NCBI GenBank assembly: GCA_910587175.1
Contig: CAJULH010000040.1
Coordinates: 1 to 19,179 of the forward strand
DNA: 19,179 bases
From: Candidatus Gastranaerophilales bacterium
GTDB taxonomy: Bacteria > Cyanobacteriota > Vampirovibrionia > Gastranaerophilales > Gastranaerophilaceae
Direction: 5' to 3'
This document shows positions 1 through 7,456 of the stretch, piece by piece. Each line of letters starts with the position of its first letter. The stretch's first letter is position 1. Made by a program: the position numbers and the translations under genes. The notes beneath the pieces are model-generated. The model did no database searches. It was given only the letters and a program-made list of their open reading frames with translations, and was not told where the DNA came from.

Positions 1-51
1 ATTAGTTTTTTCATGATACTATGTATTATAACAAAAAAGGAGAAATATACA

Positions 52-1239
52 ATGCAAACCTCAAAAAGACTTGATAGGATTCCACCATATTTATTTGCAA
101 GAATAGATGCCAAAATTGCAGAAGCAAAAGCAAAAGGCATAGATATAATTTCATTAGGCGTGGGAGACCCTGATACACCTACAATTCAGACAGTTGTAGA
201 TGCTATGCATAAAGCGATTGACAACCCTGCAAACCATGACTATCCTCCATACAACGGCACAAAATCTTTCAGGGATGCAAGTGCAAACTGGATGAAAGAA
301 AGATTTGGTGTAGAATTAGACCCGAAAACGGAAGTTTTAGCTAACATTGGCTCAAAAGAAGCCATAGCACACGTTTTCTTTGCATTTGTTGATCCGGGGG
401 ATGTTACTATTTGTCCGGATCCCGGGTATCCTGTATATCAGAATGCAACTATTTTAGCTGGCGGGGAACCTTATTCTATGCCGCTTTTAGCTGAAAACAA
501 TTTCCTTCCGGATTTTGATAAAATTCCTGAAGATGTAGCACGTGCTGCAAAACTTATGTTTTTAAATTATCCGAACAACCCGACCGGAGCTGTTTGTGAC
601 CTTGAATTTTACCAAAAAGCGGTTGATTTTTGTAAAAAATATGATATTTTACTGTGTTCGGACCAAGCCTACTGCGAAATGACTTATGATGGCTACAAAG
701 CTCCGTCTGTGCTTGAAGCAGAGGGTGCAAAGGATGTTGCAATAGAATTCTTCTCTCATTCAAAATCTTATAATATGACAGGCTGGAGAGTTGGCTTTGT
801 TGCTGGAAATGCAGATGCCATAAAGGCTTTGGGTACAATTAAAAATAACATTGATTCGGGCGTATTTAAAGCAATTCAGGATGCCGCAGTGGAGGCATAT
901 AAAGCTCCAAAATCTGAAATAGAGCGCCTTAATGCTATGTACAAGGAGAGAAAAGAACTTATGGAAAAGGGTTTAGCCGAATTAGGCTGGGATGTTAAGC
1001 CTTCAAAAGCTACATTTTACCTATGGCTTCCTTGTCCCAAGGGCTTTACAAGTGAAGAATTTGCGACTGTTATGCTTGAAAAGGCTGCTATAGTTGTTCC
1101 TCCGGGTAACGGTTACGGCAAATACGGAGAAGGATTCTTCAGAATTGCACTTACAAAACCTGTAGATGTACTCCAAAAGGCACTTTTAAGGATGAAAGAA
1201 GCCGGAATTTCATACAATATGAAAAAAGAAACAATATAA
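52..1239 (+). CDS. dapL: LL-diaminopimelate aminotransferase (DapL)
   Basis: PLP-dependent class I/II aminotransferase, 395 aa, close to the usual DapL length. It converts tetrahydrodipicolinate directly to LL-diaminopimelate using glutamate, on the route to lysine and peptidoglycan meso-DAP. Visible features are the N-terminal ISLGVGDPDTPT segment, the PNNPTGA motif, the SDQAYCEM segment, and SHSKSYNMTGWRVGF holding the PLP lysine at about K238. The ATG at 52 is chosen because AAGGAG lies 9 nt upstream; an in-frame upstream extension to position 13 lacks a ribosome site. tsaD starts 2 nt after the stop, so the two are probably co-transcribed. Another alpha-family aminotransferase is possible, but the overall pattern fits DapL best. 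Confidence 0.88.
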   Translation: MQTSKRLDRIPPYLFARIDAKIAEAKAKGIDIISLGVGDPDTPTIQTVVDAMHKAIDNPANHDYPPYNGTKSFRDASANWMKERFGVELDPKTEVLANIGSKEAIAHVFFAFVDPGDVTICPDPGYPVYQNATILAGGEPYSMPLLAENNFLPDFDKIPEDVARAAKLMFLNYPNNPTGAVCDLEFYQKAVDFCKKYDILLCSDQAYCEMTYDGYKAPSVLEAEGAKDVAIEFFSHSKSYNMTGWRVGFVAGNADAIKALGTIKNNIDSGVFKAIQDAAVEAYKAPKSEIERLNAMYKERKELMEKGLAELGWDVKPSKATFYLWLPCPKGFTSEEFATVMLEKAAIVVPPGNGYGKYGEGFFRIALTKPVDVLQKALLRMKEAGISYNMKKETI

Positions 1240-1241
1240 CT

Positions 1242-2225
1242 ATGCTAATTTTTGGAATAGAAACCAGCTGTGATGAAACTGCCTGTGCAATTGTAAAAGA
1301 TGGCAGAGAAGTAATTTCAAATGTTGTGGCCTCCCAAATTAAGACACACCAGGCATTTGGGGGTGTGGTGCCGGAAGTGGCTGCAAGAGAACATCTCGAC
1401 GCTATTAATATAGTGGTTGAGGAAACCTTTGCCACAGCTGGGATTGAGCCCGATGAAATTGATGCATTTTCGTCAACGGCAGGTCCGGGGCTGGTTGGCT
1501 GCCTTCTTGTTGGTTTAAATGCTGCAAAAACGCTATCTCTTGTGTACAATAAGCCGTATATCCCCGTCAATCACTTAAATGCGCATGTTTGTGCAAACTT
1601 TATTGACACACGTCTTGAACCGCCGTTCACGTGCCTTCTTGTATCGGGCGGGCATACGCAGGTGATCAATGTTTCGGGGTATGGAAACAGTGCAATTGCA
1701 GCATCCACGATAGATGACGCCACAGGAGAGGTATATGACAAGGTAGCCAGATTATTGGGTTTACCCTACCCTGGCGGAATACAGCTTGATAAATTAGCGC
1801 AAAGCGGTAACAGATATGCTTTTAAGCTGCCCGAAGCCAAGGTGGGTGATGATGAGTTTAGTTTTTCAGGCTTGAAAACGGCTGTCCTCAGGCTTGTTCA
1901 GAGTTTTAAGGGCGTTGAAATGCCTGTTAATGATATCTGTGCAAGCTTTCAGGAAACAATCACTACAACTTTACTCAACAAAACCGTAAAAATTGCAAAG
2001 AAGAACGGTTCAAAAACAATTGTTCTGGCGGGCGGAGTGGCTGCAAATTCAAGACTTCGGGAGAAACTGTTTGAGCTTGAGAAGCCTGAAAATGGCTCTT
2101 TCAGTGTGTTTGCGCCTAAAATGAAATATTGTACTGACAACGCTGCTATGGTAGCTTCTGCTGCTTATTTTAATCCAATGAAGGTTGAAAACCCGCTTGA
2201 ATTGGAGGTTTTCTCCAGAGGATAA
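1242..2225 (+). CDS. tsaD: tRNA N6-threonylcarbamoyladenosine transferase TsaD
   Basis: Cytoplasmic ASKHA-fold enzyme of 327 aa (family about 330-345) that transfers threonylcarbamoyl to A37 of ANN-decoding tRNAs with TsaB and TsaE. The sequence shows the N-terminal GIETSCDETACAIV signature, the metal-binding HLNAH motif (H111, H115), the SGGHTQ segment, the DDATGEVYDKVARLLGLPYPGG block, and a C-terminal CTDNAAM with the third metal ligand D299. The start is the ATG 2 nt after the dapL stop. Its ribosome site is weak, so translational coupling to dapL is likely. No strong intrinsic terminator follows; a weak GATAAGG/CCTTACC pairing just after the stop is the only candidate. Confidence 0.95.
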   Translation: MLIFGIETSCDETACAIVKDGREVISNVVASQIKTHQAFGGVVPEVAAREHLDAINIVVEETFATAGIEPDEIDAFSSTAGPGLVGCLLVGLNAAKTLSLVYNKPYIPVNHLNAHVCANFIDTRLEPPFTCLLVSGGHTQVINVSGYGNSAIAASTIDDATGEVYDKVARLLGLPYPGGIQLDKLAQSGNRYAFKLPEAKVGDDEFSFSGLKTAVLRLVQSFKGVEMPVNDICASFQETITTTLLNKTVKIAKKNGSKTIVLAGGVAANSRLREKLFELEKPENGSFSVFAPKMKYCTDNAAMVASAAYFNPMKVENPLELEVFSRG

Positions 2226-2311
2226 GGCTTAAAATGTCCTTACCAGTTGTCTTTTGAAGTATTTTGCATCTTTGCGGCTTGACTTTGACTGATTTAGCAA
2301 AGGGCTTCGTA

Positions 2312-2818
2312 CTATTCCACCCTCAAAACCTTTGCATTGCCTGATTTATCGAGCTTTATTACTGCAATGCCGCCATTTTGCAAGCGTTTTTCAATATTTT
2401 TTGCCTCTTTTTCTTTGGTGAAAAGGTTTTCTATGCCATATTCAATGGACAGTGTTTTATAGTCTACATTTTGCCTGTAATTGTGCTTTATAAAATCGAT
2501 TTTTCCTTTGATATATGGATTGCCAGAGGGCTTAATTTTATGAATACCTTGTGCTGTGCAAGTTTTGCCATCCTCTTTTAATGAAACATAAACCGTTTTT
2601 CCTCTTTCAAAATCTTCACTTTTTTTCACCTGAATTTCAGATATGTCGTACTTTAGCGCCACATACTGCCCCCTTAAGAGATCTCTTGGGTCAACAGGTT
2701 TTACTTTTAAGCGGATTTCTTCTCCAAAAAGAAATACTTTTTCGTTTGCCGCAACAAATATAAAGGCTAAAACCAGCCAAAAACCAAGTATTATAAGAGT
2801 TTTAGTTTTATTGTTCAT
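2312..2818 (-). CDS. GDYXXLXY-motif membrane-anchored protein
   Basis: 168 aa with one N-terminal membrane helix (about residues 8-24) and a soluble beta-rich remainder. The motif GQYVALKY at residues 50-57 matches the GDYXXLXY signature, with Q in place of D. It overlaps the upstream DUF2157 gene by 11 nt and has a strong AAAGGAGG site before the ATG. Pairing of a GDYXXLXY protein with a DUF2157 protein is a recurrent arrangement in bacteria, which supports both calls. Function is unknown; a two-component membrane complex is an inference from the pairing. It is the last gene of the thrS cluster and converges on tsaD. Confidence 0.8.
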   Translation of the reverse strand: MNNKTKTLIILGFWLVLAFIFVAANEKVFLFGEEIRLKVKPVDPRDLLRGQYVALKYDISEIQVKKSEDFERGKTVYVSLKEDGKTCTAQGIHKIKPSGNPYIKGKIDFIKHNYRQNVDYKTLSIEYGIENLFTKEKEAKNIEKRLQNGGIAVIKLDKSGNAKVLRVE

Positions 2819-3944
2819 TGTTTTGTCCTCCTTTTAGGCTTCTTTTTTGTTTTTCAAGGTAAATCCCAAGCGAGAGAAGGATAACGCCTCCAAGAAAGAA
2901 GAAAAGAGCCTTGTCTAGAAGATGATAGCTTATCTTAAAGTATAAAACGCTGATATAGATTAGCGTAAAGTAGTTTGCGCGGGTGACAAGCCCTGTGTTC
3001 TGGGCTTTATAGCCAAAATGATAATGCGCCATAATAATTGAGGCAAGTAAAATATTGCTTCCGATAACGTTTATAATGGCAAGCGTATCTGTTGATATAT
3101 CAAGGCTTGAGAGGATGCCATAGATTGAAATGCCTGCAAGTATAAGGGTTTCAACGTTAAATACACTGTCTTTTACTTTTTCGGCAGTGAAATTTAGCAG
3201 CGCAAAAGCAAGCATTGCAAGGGGAAGTACGATTCCAAGCGACCTTAAAATGTTCATGTTTTCAAAAATGCAAAACATAATTAAGATTGTAAAATAAAGC
3301 ACCACCGTAGATACAGCCTTATATGTAGGTGTAAAGTCACCAAAATTGCGCCTTATGGCGGGTATGTTTGCAAAATTATATAAAATCAGCCCAAATACAA
3401 TGAAAGCAAGGTATTCAAGGTCATAGATATTTGGAATATTAAAATATGCCGCAATAAAAAGCATGATTGAAAGATTGTTTATGCTCTTTTTATTAAACAA
3501 AAACGCAACAGGTAAAATACTTAAAAGCCACAGGAAGAAAATTTCACAGTTGCTCTCTGAGGGCAGGTTGTAAATTTGCCCGATAAGCGCCCAGACTCCG
3601 CCAATTAAAAGGGTGGATAAAAATATTAAAACGCTTCCAAGTCTTTTATATTCTGCTTTTACAAATGAAAACCGGTATCCAAGCGCAAAACACCCGAATG
3701 TCACAATTAAAGCGGCTGAAATTTTTGCAAACCTTGAATAGAAAAGCCTTAAAATCCAATCATTTGCAGCAATGAAACTTATGACGCCGATTCCGATTAA
3801 AATTGCACCGATAGTGTAAAGAGTAATATTTATTGCAAGGCGGGCGGATTTTTCTTTTTCCTGCTTAATATCTGCAAGGATTATTCCCGCCTGTTTTTCA
3901 TCTATATAGCCTTTTTCAATCCAGTTTTTAACATGTTTTTCCAA
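2808..3944 (-). CDS. DUF2157 multi-pass membrane protein
   Basis: About 378 aa. The N-terminus is a short hydrophilic helical segment (VKNWIEKGYIDEKQAGIILADI) typical of DUF2157, followed by roughly ten hydrophobic helices to the C-terminus. The start is placed at the TTG at 3944 because GGAGAAG lies 8 nt upstream. A longer reading from a TTG at 3989 would add 15 hydrophobic residues without a ribosome site. It lies about 50 nt downstream of thrS and overlaps the next gene by 11 nt, so the three are likely one transcription unit. The biochemical role of the family is not known. Confidence 0.8.
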   Translation of the reverse strand: MEKHVKNWIEKGYIDEKQAGIILADIKQEKEKSARLAINITLYTIGAILIGIGVISFIAANDWILRLFYSRFAKISAALIVTFGCFALGYRFSFVKAEYKRLGSVLIFLSTLLIGGVWALIGQIYNLPSESNCEIFFLWLLSILPVAFLFNKKSINNLSIMLFIAAYFNIPNIYDLEYLAFIVFGLILYNFANIPAIRRNFGDFTPTYKAVSTVVLYFTILIMFCIFENMNILRSLGIVLPLAMLAFALLNFTAEKVKDSVFNVETLILAGISIYGILSSLDISTDTLAIINVIGSNILLASIIMAHYHFGYKAQNTGLVTRANYFTLIYISVLYFKISYHLLDKALFFFLGGVILLSLGIYLEKQKRSLKGGQNNEQ

Positions 3945-3997
3945 AAATTCTTCTCCAAAACTATACAAAAATAAAACTATATATAGCAAAATGCTTT

Positions 3998-5782
3998 TTA
4001 CTCTACAATATTTTTGCCTTTTGTTTTAATTTCTTCTTCAAGTTTATTTATAAAATCGTCTGTTTTAAATGTACCGATAGGTCCTCTTCCTCTTGCGCGT
4101 ACTGCAAGCGTATTTTCTTCGATTTCCCTGTCTCCTAATACAAGCACGTAAGGGATTTTTTTGTTTTGCAGGTTGTCTCTTATTTTGTAATTCATTGATT
4201 CCGATCTGTCATCGAGAGTTACCCTGATTCCTTTGTCTTTTAGCTTTTTAAATACGGTCTCACATGCTTCAATGTGCCTGTCTGCAATGGGTACAACTGC
4301 AGCCTGCACTGGGGCAAGCCATGCCGGGAATGCGCCTGCGTAATGTTCAATCAGAATGCCATGGAATCTTTCCATAGAGCCAAAGACTACCCTGTGGAGC
4401 ATAACAGGGGTTTTAAGCTCACCGTCTTTATCCTGATATTTTAAGTTGAATCTTTCAGGAAGATTGAAATCCAGCTGAATTGTGGCACACTGCCAGGTTC
4501 TTTCGATTGCATCTTTGAATTTAAAGTCTATTTTTGGACCATAAAATGCGCCATCGCCTTCGTTGATTTCATATTTCATGCCGCGTTTGTCCATGGCTTC
4601 CTTAAGTCCGGCTTCTGCTCTTTCCCAGTTTTCAAGGCTTCCCACATAGCTCTCGGGGCGGGTAGAAAGTTCAACTTCAAATTCCATTTTGAAAATATCC
4701 ATCGCATCTGAAATAAAATCTATAATTTCATTGATTTCACCTACGAGCTGTTCGGGTGTGCAGAAAATGTGGGAATCATCCTGTGTAAAACCCTGAACGC
4801 GTGTCAAACCGCCAAGCGCACCGGATTTTTCCCTTCTGTATACCGTGCCAAGTTCTGCCATCCTAATTGGTAAATCGCGGTAAGAGCGGCGTTGTGCCTG
4901 GTAAATTAAAATGTGGAAAGGACAGTTCATTGGCTTTATAATAAATTGTTCGTCTTCCTCATTTTCTTTTTGTACAAAGAACATATTTTCTCTGTAATGG
5001 TCAATATGCCCTGAAACCTCCCATAACTTTGTTTTTGCAATGTGCGGAGTATTAACAATTACATAGCCTCTTTTTCTGTGCTCTTCTCTCCAGTAGTTTT
5101 CAATATTTTCGCGAACCAAAGCAAGGCTTGGATGCCAAAGCACAAGTCCTGCACCGATTTCATCATGTACGGAGAACAAATCTAATTCTTTGCCAAGCTT
5201 CCTGTGATCTCTCTTTTTTGCCTCTTCAAGCATTGTTAAATATTCTTTTAATTCATCTTTGGATGCAAATGCTGTGGCATAAATTCTTTGAAGCATTTTA
5301 TTTTTCTCAGAGCCTCTCCAATAAGCACCTGCAACGGATAAAAGTTTAAATGCTTTGATTTTTCTTGTATTTTCAAGGTGTGGACCAGAACAAAGATCGT
5401 TAAACAAAACATTTCCGTCTTTGTCTTTTGTTAAATAAAGTGTGGGGCTATCGTTTTTGTGTTCTTCTAAAAGTTCAGCCTTATAAATTTCTCCTTGGGC
5501 TTTAAATTCATCAATTTGTTTTTGAACGTCAGGAATTTGATATTTTTCAAACCTTAAATCCATTTCAACGAGTTTTTTCATTTCTTTTTCAATCGTTTCA
5601 AGGTCTTCTTCTTTCAGGGTTACGCCTTCAATATCAAAATCATAATAAAAGCCGTTTTCAATAGCGGGACCTATTGCAAGCTTGGCATTCGGGTATAAAT
5701 TTTGAACAGCCTGCGCCATAATGTGCGAGCAGGAGTGTCTTAAAGTGTGCAGCTCTTGGGCTTTTATATCTTTTTCATCCAT
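3998..5782 (-). CDS. thrS: Threonyl-tRNA synthetase (TGS-less form)
   Basis: Class II synthetase, 594 aa, about 50 residues shorter than the common 640-aa form because it begins directly at the editing domain and lacks the N-terminal TGS domain. Editing-domain HSCSH (H16, H20) and CSGPH (C131, H135) are present, so proofreading of Ser-tRNA(Thr) is probably retained. The catalytic core shows the zinc ligand C287 in MNCPFH, motif 2 GTVYRREKSGALGGLTRVQGF, H338 in QDDSHIF, and motif 3 around HRVVFGSMERF. A C-terminal anticodon-binding domain follows. The ATG at 5782 has AAGAGGA 7 nt upstream. No T-box leader was recognised. Confidence 0.96.
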   Translation of the reverse strand: MDEKDIKAQELHTLRHSCSHIMAQAVQNLYPNAKLAIGPAIENGFYYDFDIEGVTLKEEDLETIEKEMKKLVEMDLRFEKYQIPDVQKQIDEFKAQGEIYKAELLEEHKNDSPTLYLTKDKDGNVLFNDLCSGPHLENTRKIKAFKLLSVAGAYWRGSEKNKMLQRIYATAFASKDELKEYLTMLEEAKKRDHRKLGKELDLFSVHDEIGAGLVLWHPSLALVRENIENYWREEHRKRGYVIVNTPHIAKTKLWEVSGHIDHYRENMFFVQKENEEDEQFIIKPMNCPFHILIYQAQRRSYRDLPIRMAELGTVYRREKSGALGGLTRVQGFTQDDSHIFCTPEQLVGEINEIIDFISDAMDIFKMEFEVELSTRPESYVGSLENWERAEAGLKEAMDKRGMKYEINEGDGAFYGPKIDFKFKDAIERTWQCATIQLDFNLPERFNLKYQDKDGELKTPVMLHRVVFGSMERFHGILIEHYAGAFPAWLAPVQAAVVPIADRHIEACETVFKKLKDKGIRVTLDDRSESMNYKIRDNLQNKKIPYVLVLGDREIEENTLAVRARGRGPIGTFKTDDFINKLEEEIKTKGKNIVE

Positions 5783-5827
5783 GGTAACATCCTCTTTTTA
5801 AAGTTTAAAAAATATTTATGCTCTAAA

Positions 5828-5853
5828 ATTTTACCACAAAAAAAGAGGGTCAA
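5828..5853 (-). promoter_or_regulatory. Probable thrS promoter (extended -10)
   Basis: Read on the minus strand, TGGTAAAAT (5836-5828) forms an extended -10 element and TTGACC (5853-5848) a good -35 hexamer. The spacer is only 14 nt, so the extended -10 probably does most of the work. The implied start near 5821 gives a 5' UTR of about 40 nt. The core TAAAATTTTA is palindromic and also offers a -10 on the plus strand, without a good -35. Confidence 0.5.
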
Positions 5854-5854
5854 G

Positions 5855-5986
5855 CTTTTCTTGCAACGCAAAATATTTACATAAGAAGACTGTTGCGAAG
5901 CATGGTGCTTATAACTCTCAAATAGCAAGTTAATGTGCAACAGACCGCCCTGTCTTCGCTGTAAATATTTGAAGTGCAAAGAAAAG
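5855..5986 (+). ncRNA. Candidate structured RNA (long bulged hairpin)
   Basis: The 132 nt fold into a long interrupted hairpin. Helices are 5855-5862 with 5979-5986 (8 bp), 5863-5865 with 5975-5977, 5871-5881 with 5960-5970 (11 bp), 5885-5890 with 5952-5957 (6 bp), and 5891-5896 with 5937-5942 (6 bp, after a 9-nt one-sided bulge at 5943-5951). Two small apical hairpins follow (5898-5910 and 5912-5932). A terminator lies about 25 nt downstream on the plus strand. That terminator has G-U pairs only on the plus strand, which favours plus orientation, but the element itself is all Watson-Crick and could be read either way. A 6S-like regulatory RNA is one possibility; the internal loop is not the symmetric bubble of textbook 6S RNA, so the class is undecided. 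Confidence 0.45.
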
Positions 5987-6010
5987 AAATATTGTTTCCC
6001 AATAAAAAAT

Positions 6011-6045
6011 CCGCCTTCTTTTTAAAGAGGGGGCGGAATTTTTTT
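6011..6045 (+). terminator. Intrinsic terminator, probably bidirectional
   Basis: The stem 6011-6020 / 6027-6036 has five GC pairs extended by G-U and A-U pairs on the plus strand, followed by seven T (6039-6045). A run of six A on the left (6004-6009) gives a U tract on the minus strand, where the core five GC pairs remain. It can end the structured RNA to its left and the small minus-strand gene to its right. Confidence 0.7.
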
Positions 6046-6079
6046 CTACTCCATAATCCATCAATTAATGATTACATCT

Positions 6080-6250
6080 TTATTTTCGCCTGAAGTTCAT
6101 AACCGCTTTGTTATTCAGTGCGATAATCTCCATTGAATTCCAAAAATCATTTGGAGACAATGTCGATTTGGCATCAAGATTGACCGTAACTTTTGTTGCG
6201 TACATCTGAGCCAGTTTTTTATCTATGCTGTCGCTTGGTGTGATTGCCAT
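6080..6250 (-). CDS. Small 56-aa protein, unrecognised
   Basis: An open frame of 56 codons runs from the ATG at 6250 to the TAA at 6080. It begins MAITPSDSIDKKLAQMY, has a mixed polar and hydrophobic middle (TVNLDAKSTLSPNDFWNSME) and ends in the basic tail NFRRK. Composition and codon use look like a real protein and there is no signal peptide or membrane helix. An in-frame TAA lies six codons upstream, so the frame is complete and not a remnant of a longer one. The ribosome site (GAAAG) is weak. AT-rich promoter-like sequence lies at 6270-6310 and the terminator at 6011-6045 follows. I do not recognise a family. Confidence 0.6.
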   Translation of the reverse strand: MAITPSDSIDKKLAQMYATKVTVNLDAKSTLSPNDFWNSMEIIALNNKAVMNFRRK

Positions 6251-6260
6251 TCGTTTGCTT

Positions 6261-6280
6261 TCAACTTAATCTTCAACTTA
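6261..6280. repeat. Short direct repeat TCAACTTA x2
   Basis: TCAACTTA occurs at 6261-6268 and 6273-6280, a 12-nt period close to one helical turn. It sits just upstream of the small minus-strand gene, where a regulator could bind. The repeat is short and AT-rich, so chance is possible. Confidence 0.3.
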
Positions 6281-6327
6281 CATATATATAAAGTATATAA
6301 AAAGTATTGAATTTCACCAAAAAGCTC

Positions 6328-6350
6328 TTTTGTTACATTAGTTAACAAAA
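6328..6350. promoter_or_regulatory. Inverted repeat, possible operator
   Basis: TTTTGTTA (6328-6335) and TAACAAAA (6343-6350) are perfect 8-nt inverted arms with a 7-nt spacer. It lies between the divergent small gene and glcK, just upstream of the glcK promoter, where an operator would be expected. No regulator can be named. Confidence 0.35.
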
Positions 6351-6367
6351 ACTTAAACATTTTAATA

Positions 6368-6398
6368 TTGCCCCTAAATACGGGGTTTATGATATAAT
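6368..6398 (+). promoter_or_regulatory. glcK promoter
   Basis: A consensus TATAAT at 6393-6398 is preceded by TG to make an extended -10 (TGATATAAT). TTGCCC at 6368-6373 is a plausible -35 with a long 19-nt spacer. The spacer contains CCCC and GGGG (6371-6374, 6382-6385), which could pair. The start of transcription is about 30 nt before the glcK ATG. Confidence 0.6.
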
Positions 6399-6435
6399 TT
6401 ACTCAAATATTATTAAAAGAGTTGGGAGAGAATTT

Positions 6436-7386
6436 ATGAAAAAATACAGAATAGGTGTGGATATCGGCGGCACAAATATTAAGATTGCACTTGTTGATTT
6501 GGATGGAAAAATTGTTTATTCAAACACTACACCTACCCGTGCAGACCTCGGATATGAACATACGTTAGGGAATATCAAGCTTGCAATTTCAGATTTAATG
6601 AAAGAAACAAATGAAACAAAAGATACAATTGAGGCTATAGGTTTTGGATTTCCCGGACAGATAGATTATCAGGCAGGTGTTGTAAGGCTTCTTCCTAATA
6701 TGCCGGGTTGGGTGGATATTCCTGTGGCAGAAATTATGCAAAAAGAGTTTGGAATACCGACACGTCTTGATAATGATGTTCGCGTTGCAACGCTTGGTGA
6801 ATTGAAATATGGTGCAGGAAAAGGATGTACGAATCTTGTCTGCATTACGGTAGGTACCGGTATAGGTTCGGGACTTGTTATAAACGGTAAACTTGCGCGC
6901 GGGGCTAAGAATGCTGCCGGCGAAATTGGTCATATTAAACTTTCAATGAATGACGGACCTCTTTGCGGATGTGGTGATTTTGGATGTTTTGAAGCTTATG
7001 CATCCGGTCCTGCTATTGTTCAGATGGCAAAAGAATATATTATGGGCGGCAAATCATCAAAATTTAAAGAACTTGCAACAGAAGAATTGAGTCCATACAT
7101 TGTGGCACAAGCTGCTCTTCAGGGGGATGTTGTTGCAAAACAGATTTATAGGAAAATCGGCGAAATTATAGGCCTTGGGCTTACATCTGTTATAAATCTG
7201 CTTAACCCTGAAAAAGTTATTATCGGGGGTGGCGTGGCAGATGCCGGAGATATTCTTTTAGACCCGATAAGAGAAGTTGTTGCAAAAAGAGCCATGCCAA
7301 TTCAGGCGGCTGCCGTAAAAATTGTTCCTGCAGAGCTTGGAAACACGGCAGGGGTTATTGGTGCAAGCCTTTTAATTGAAAGCTAG
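6436..7386 (+). CDS. glcK: ROK-family glucokinase
   Basis: 316 aa, the usual length for bacterial ROK glucokinases, which phosphorylate glucose to glucose-6-phosphate with ATP in the cytoplasm. The ATP-binding DIGGTNIKIALVD is at residues 9-21, the catalytic aspartate is D114 in LDNDVR, the phosphate motif is VGTGIGSG, and the sugar-binding EIGH is at 163-166. The ROK zinc motif CGCGDFGCFE supplies C177, C179 and C184 with H166. The ATG is preceded by GGGAG. It has its own promoter and is followed after 70 nt by holA. ROK kinases for N-acetylmannosamine or fructose look similar, so the exact sugar is an inference. Confidence 0.88.
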   Translation: MKKYRIGVDIGGTNIKIALVDLDGKIVYSNTTPTRADLGYEHTLGNIKLAISDLMKETNETKDTIEAIGFGFPGQIDYQAGVVRLLPNMPGWVDIPVAEIMQKEFGIPTRLDNDVRVATLGELKYGAGKGCTNLVCITVGTGIGSGLVINGKLARGAKNAAGEIGHIKLSMNDGPLCGCGDFGCFEAYASGPAIVQMAKEYIMGGKSSKFKELATEELSPYIVAQAALQGDVVAKQIYRKIGEIIGLGLTSVINLLNPEKVIIGGGVADAGDILLDPIREVVAKRAMPIQAAAVKIVPAELGNTAGVIGASLLIES

Positions 7387-7402
7387 AATAAAATTGTGTC
7401 GG

Positions 7403-7432
7403 CCGGCGGTGAGATAATATATCAAAAGCCGG
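7403..7432. repeat. GC-rich palindromic element, copy B
   Basis: Between glcK and holA, CCGGCG (7403-7408) and AAAAGCCGG (7424-7432) bracket an AT-rich core; CCGGC and GCCGG pair as a 5-bp stem. The surrounding DNA is AT-rich, so this GC island stands out. The same end motifs flank a palindrome inside the DUF3326 gene (9712-9750). It is not a good terminator because no T run follows. Confidence 0.35.
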
Positions 7433-7456
7433 TGCATAGAATTTAAGGAAATACTA

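Noticed and set aside
1151..1570. 139-codon frame antisense to dapL/tsaD
   Set aside because: A shadow of two well-supported genes, with composition unlike a real protein.
2226..2311. Shared terminator between convergent tsaD and the GDYXXLXY gene
   Set aside because: Only a weak, mismatched GATAAGG/CCTTACC pairing with no clean T run; not strong enough to list as a feature.
5764..5979. 71-codon open frame on the minus strand overlapping the thrS start
   Set aside because: It lies across the structured element and thrS promoter, has cysteine- and histidine-rich random-looking composition, and no ribosome site.
5787..6060. T-box riboswitch leading thrS on the minus strand
   Set aside because: thrS is a common T-box target and AGGGCGG occurs on the minus strand (5945-5951), but the conserved AGGGTGGNACCGCG box is absent. 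The hairpin also lies upstream of the best thrS promoter, and no terminator/antiterminator sits next to the gene.
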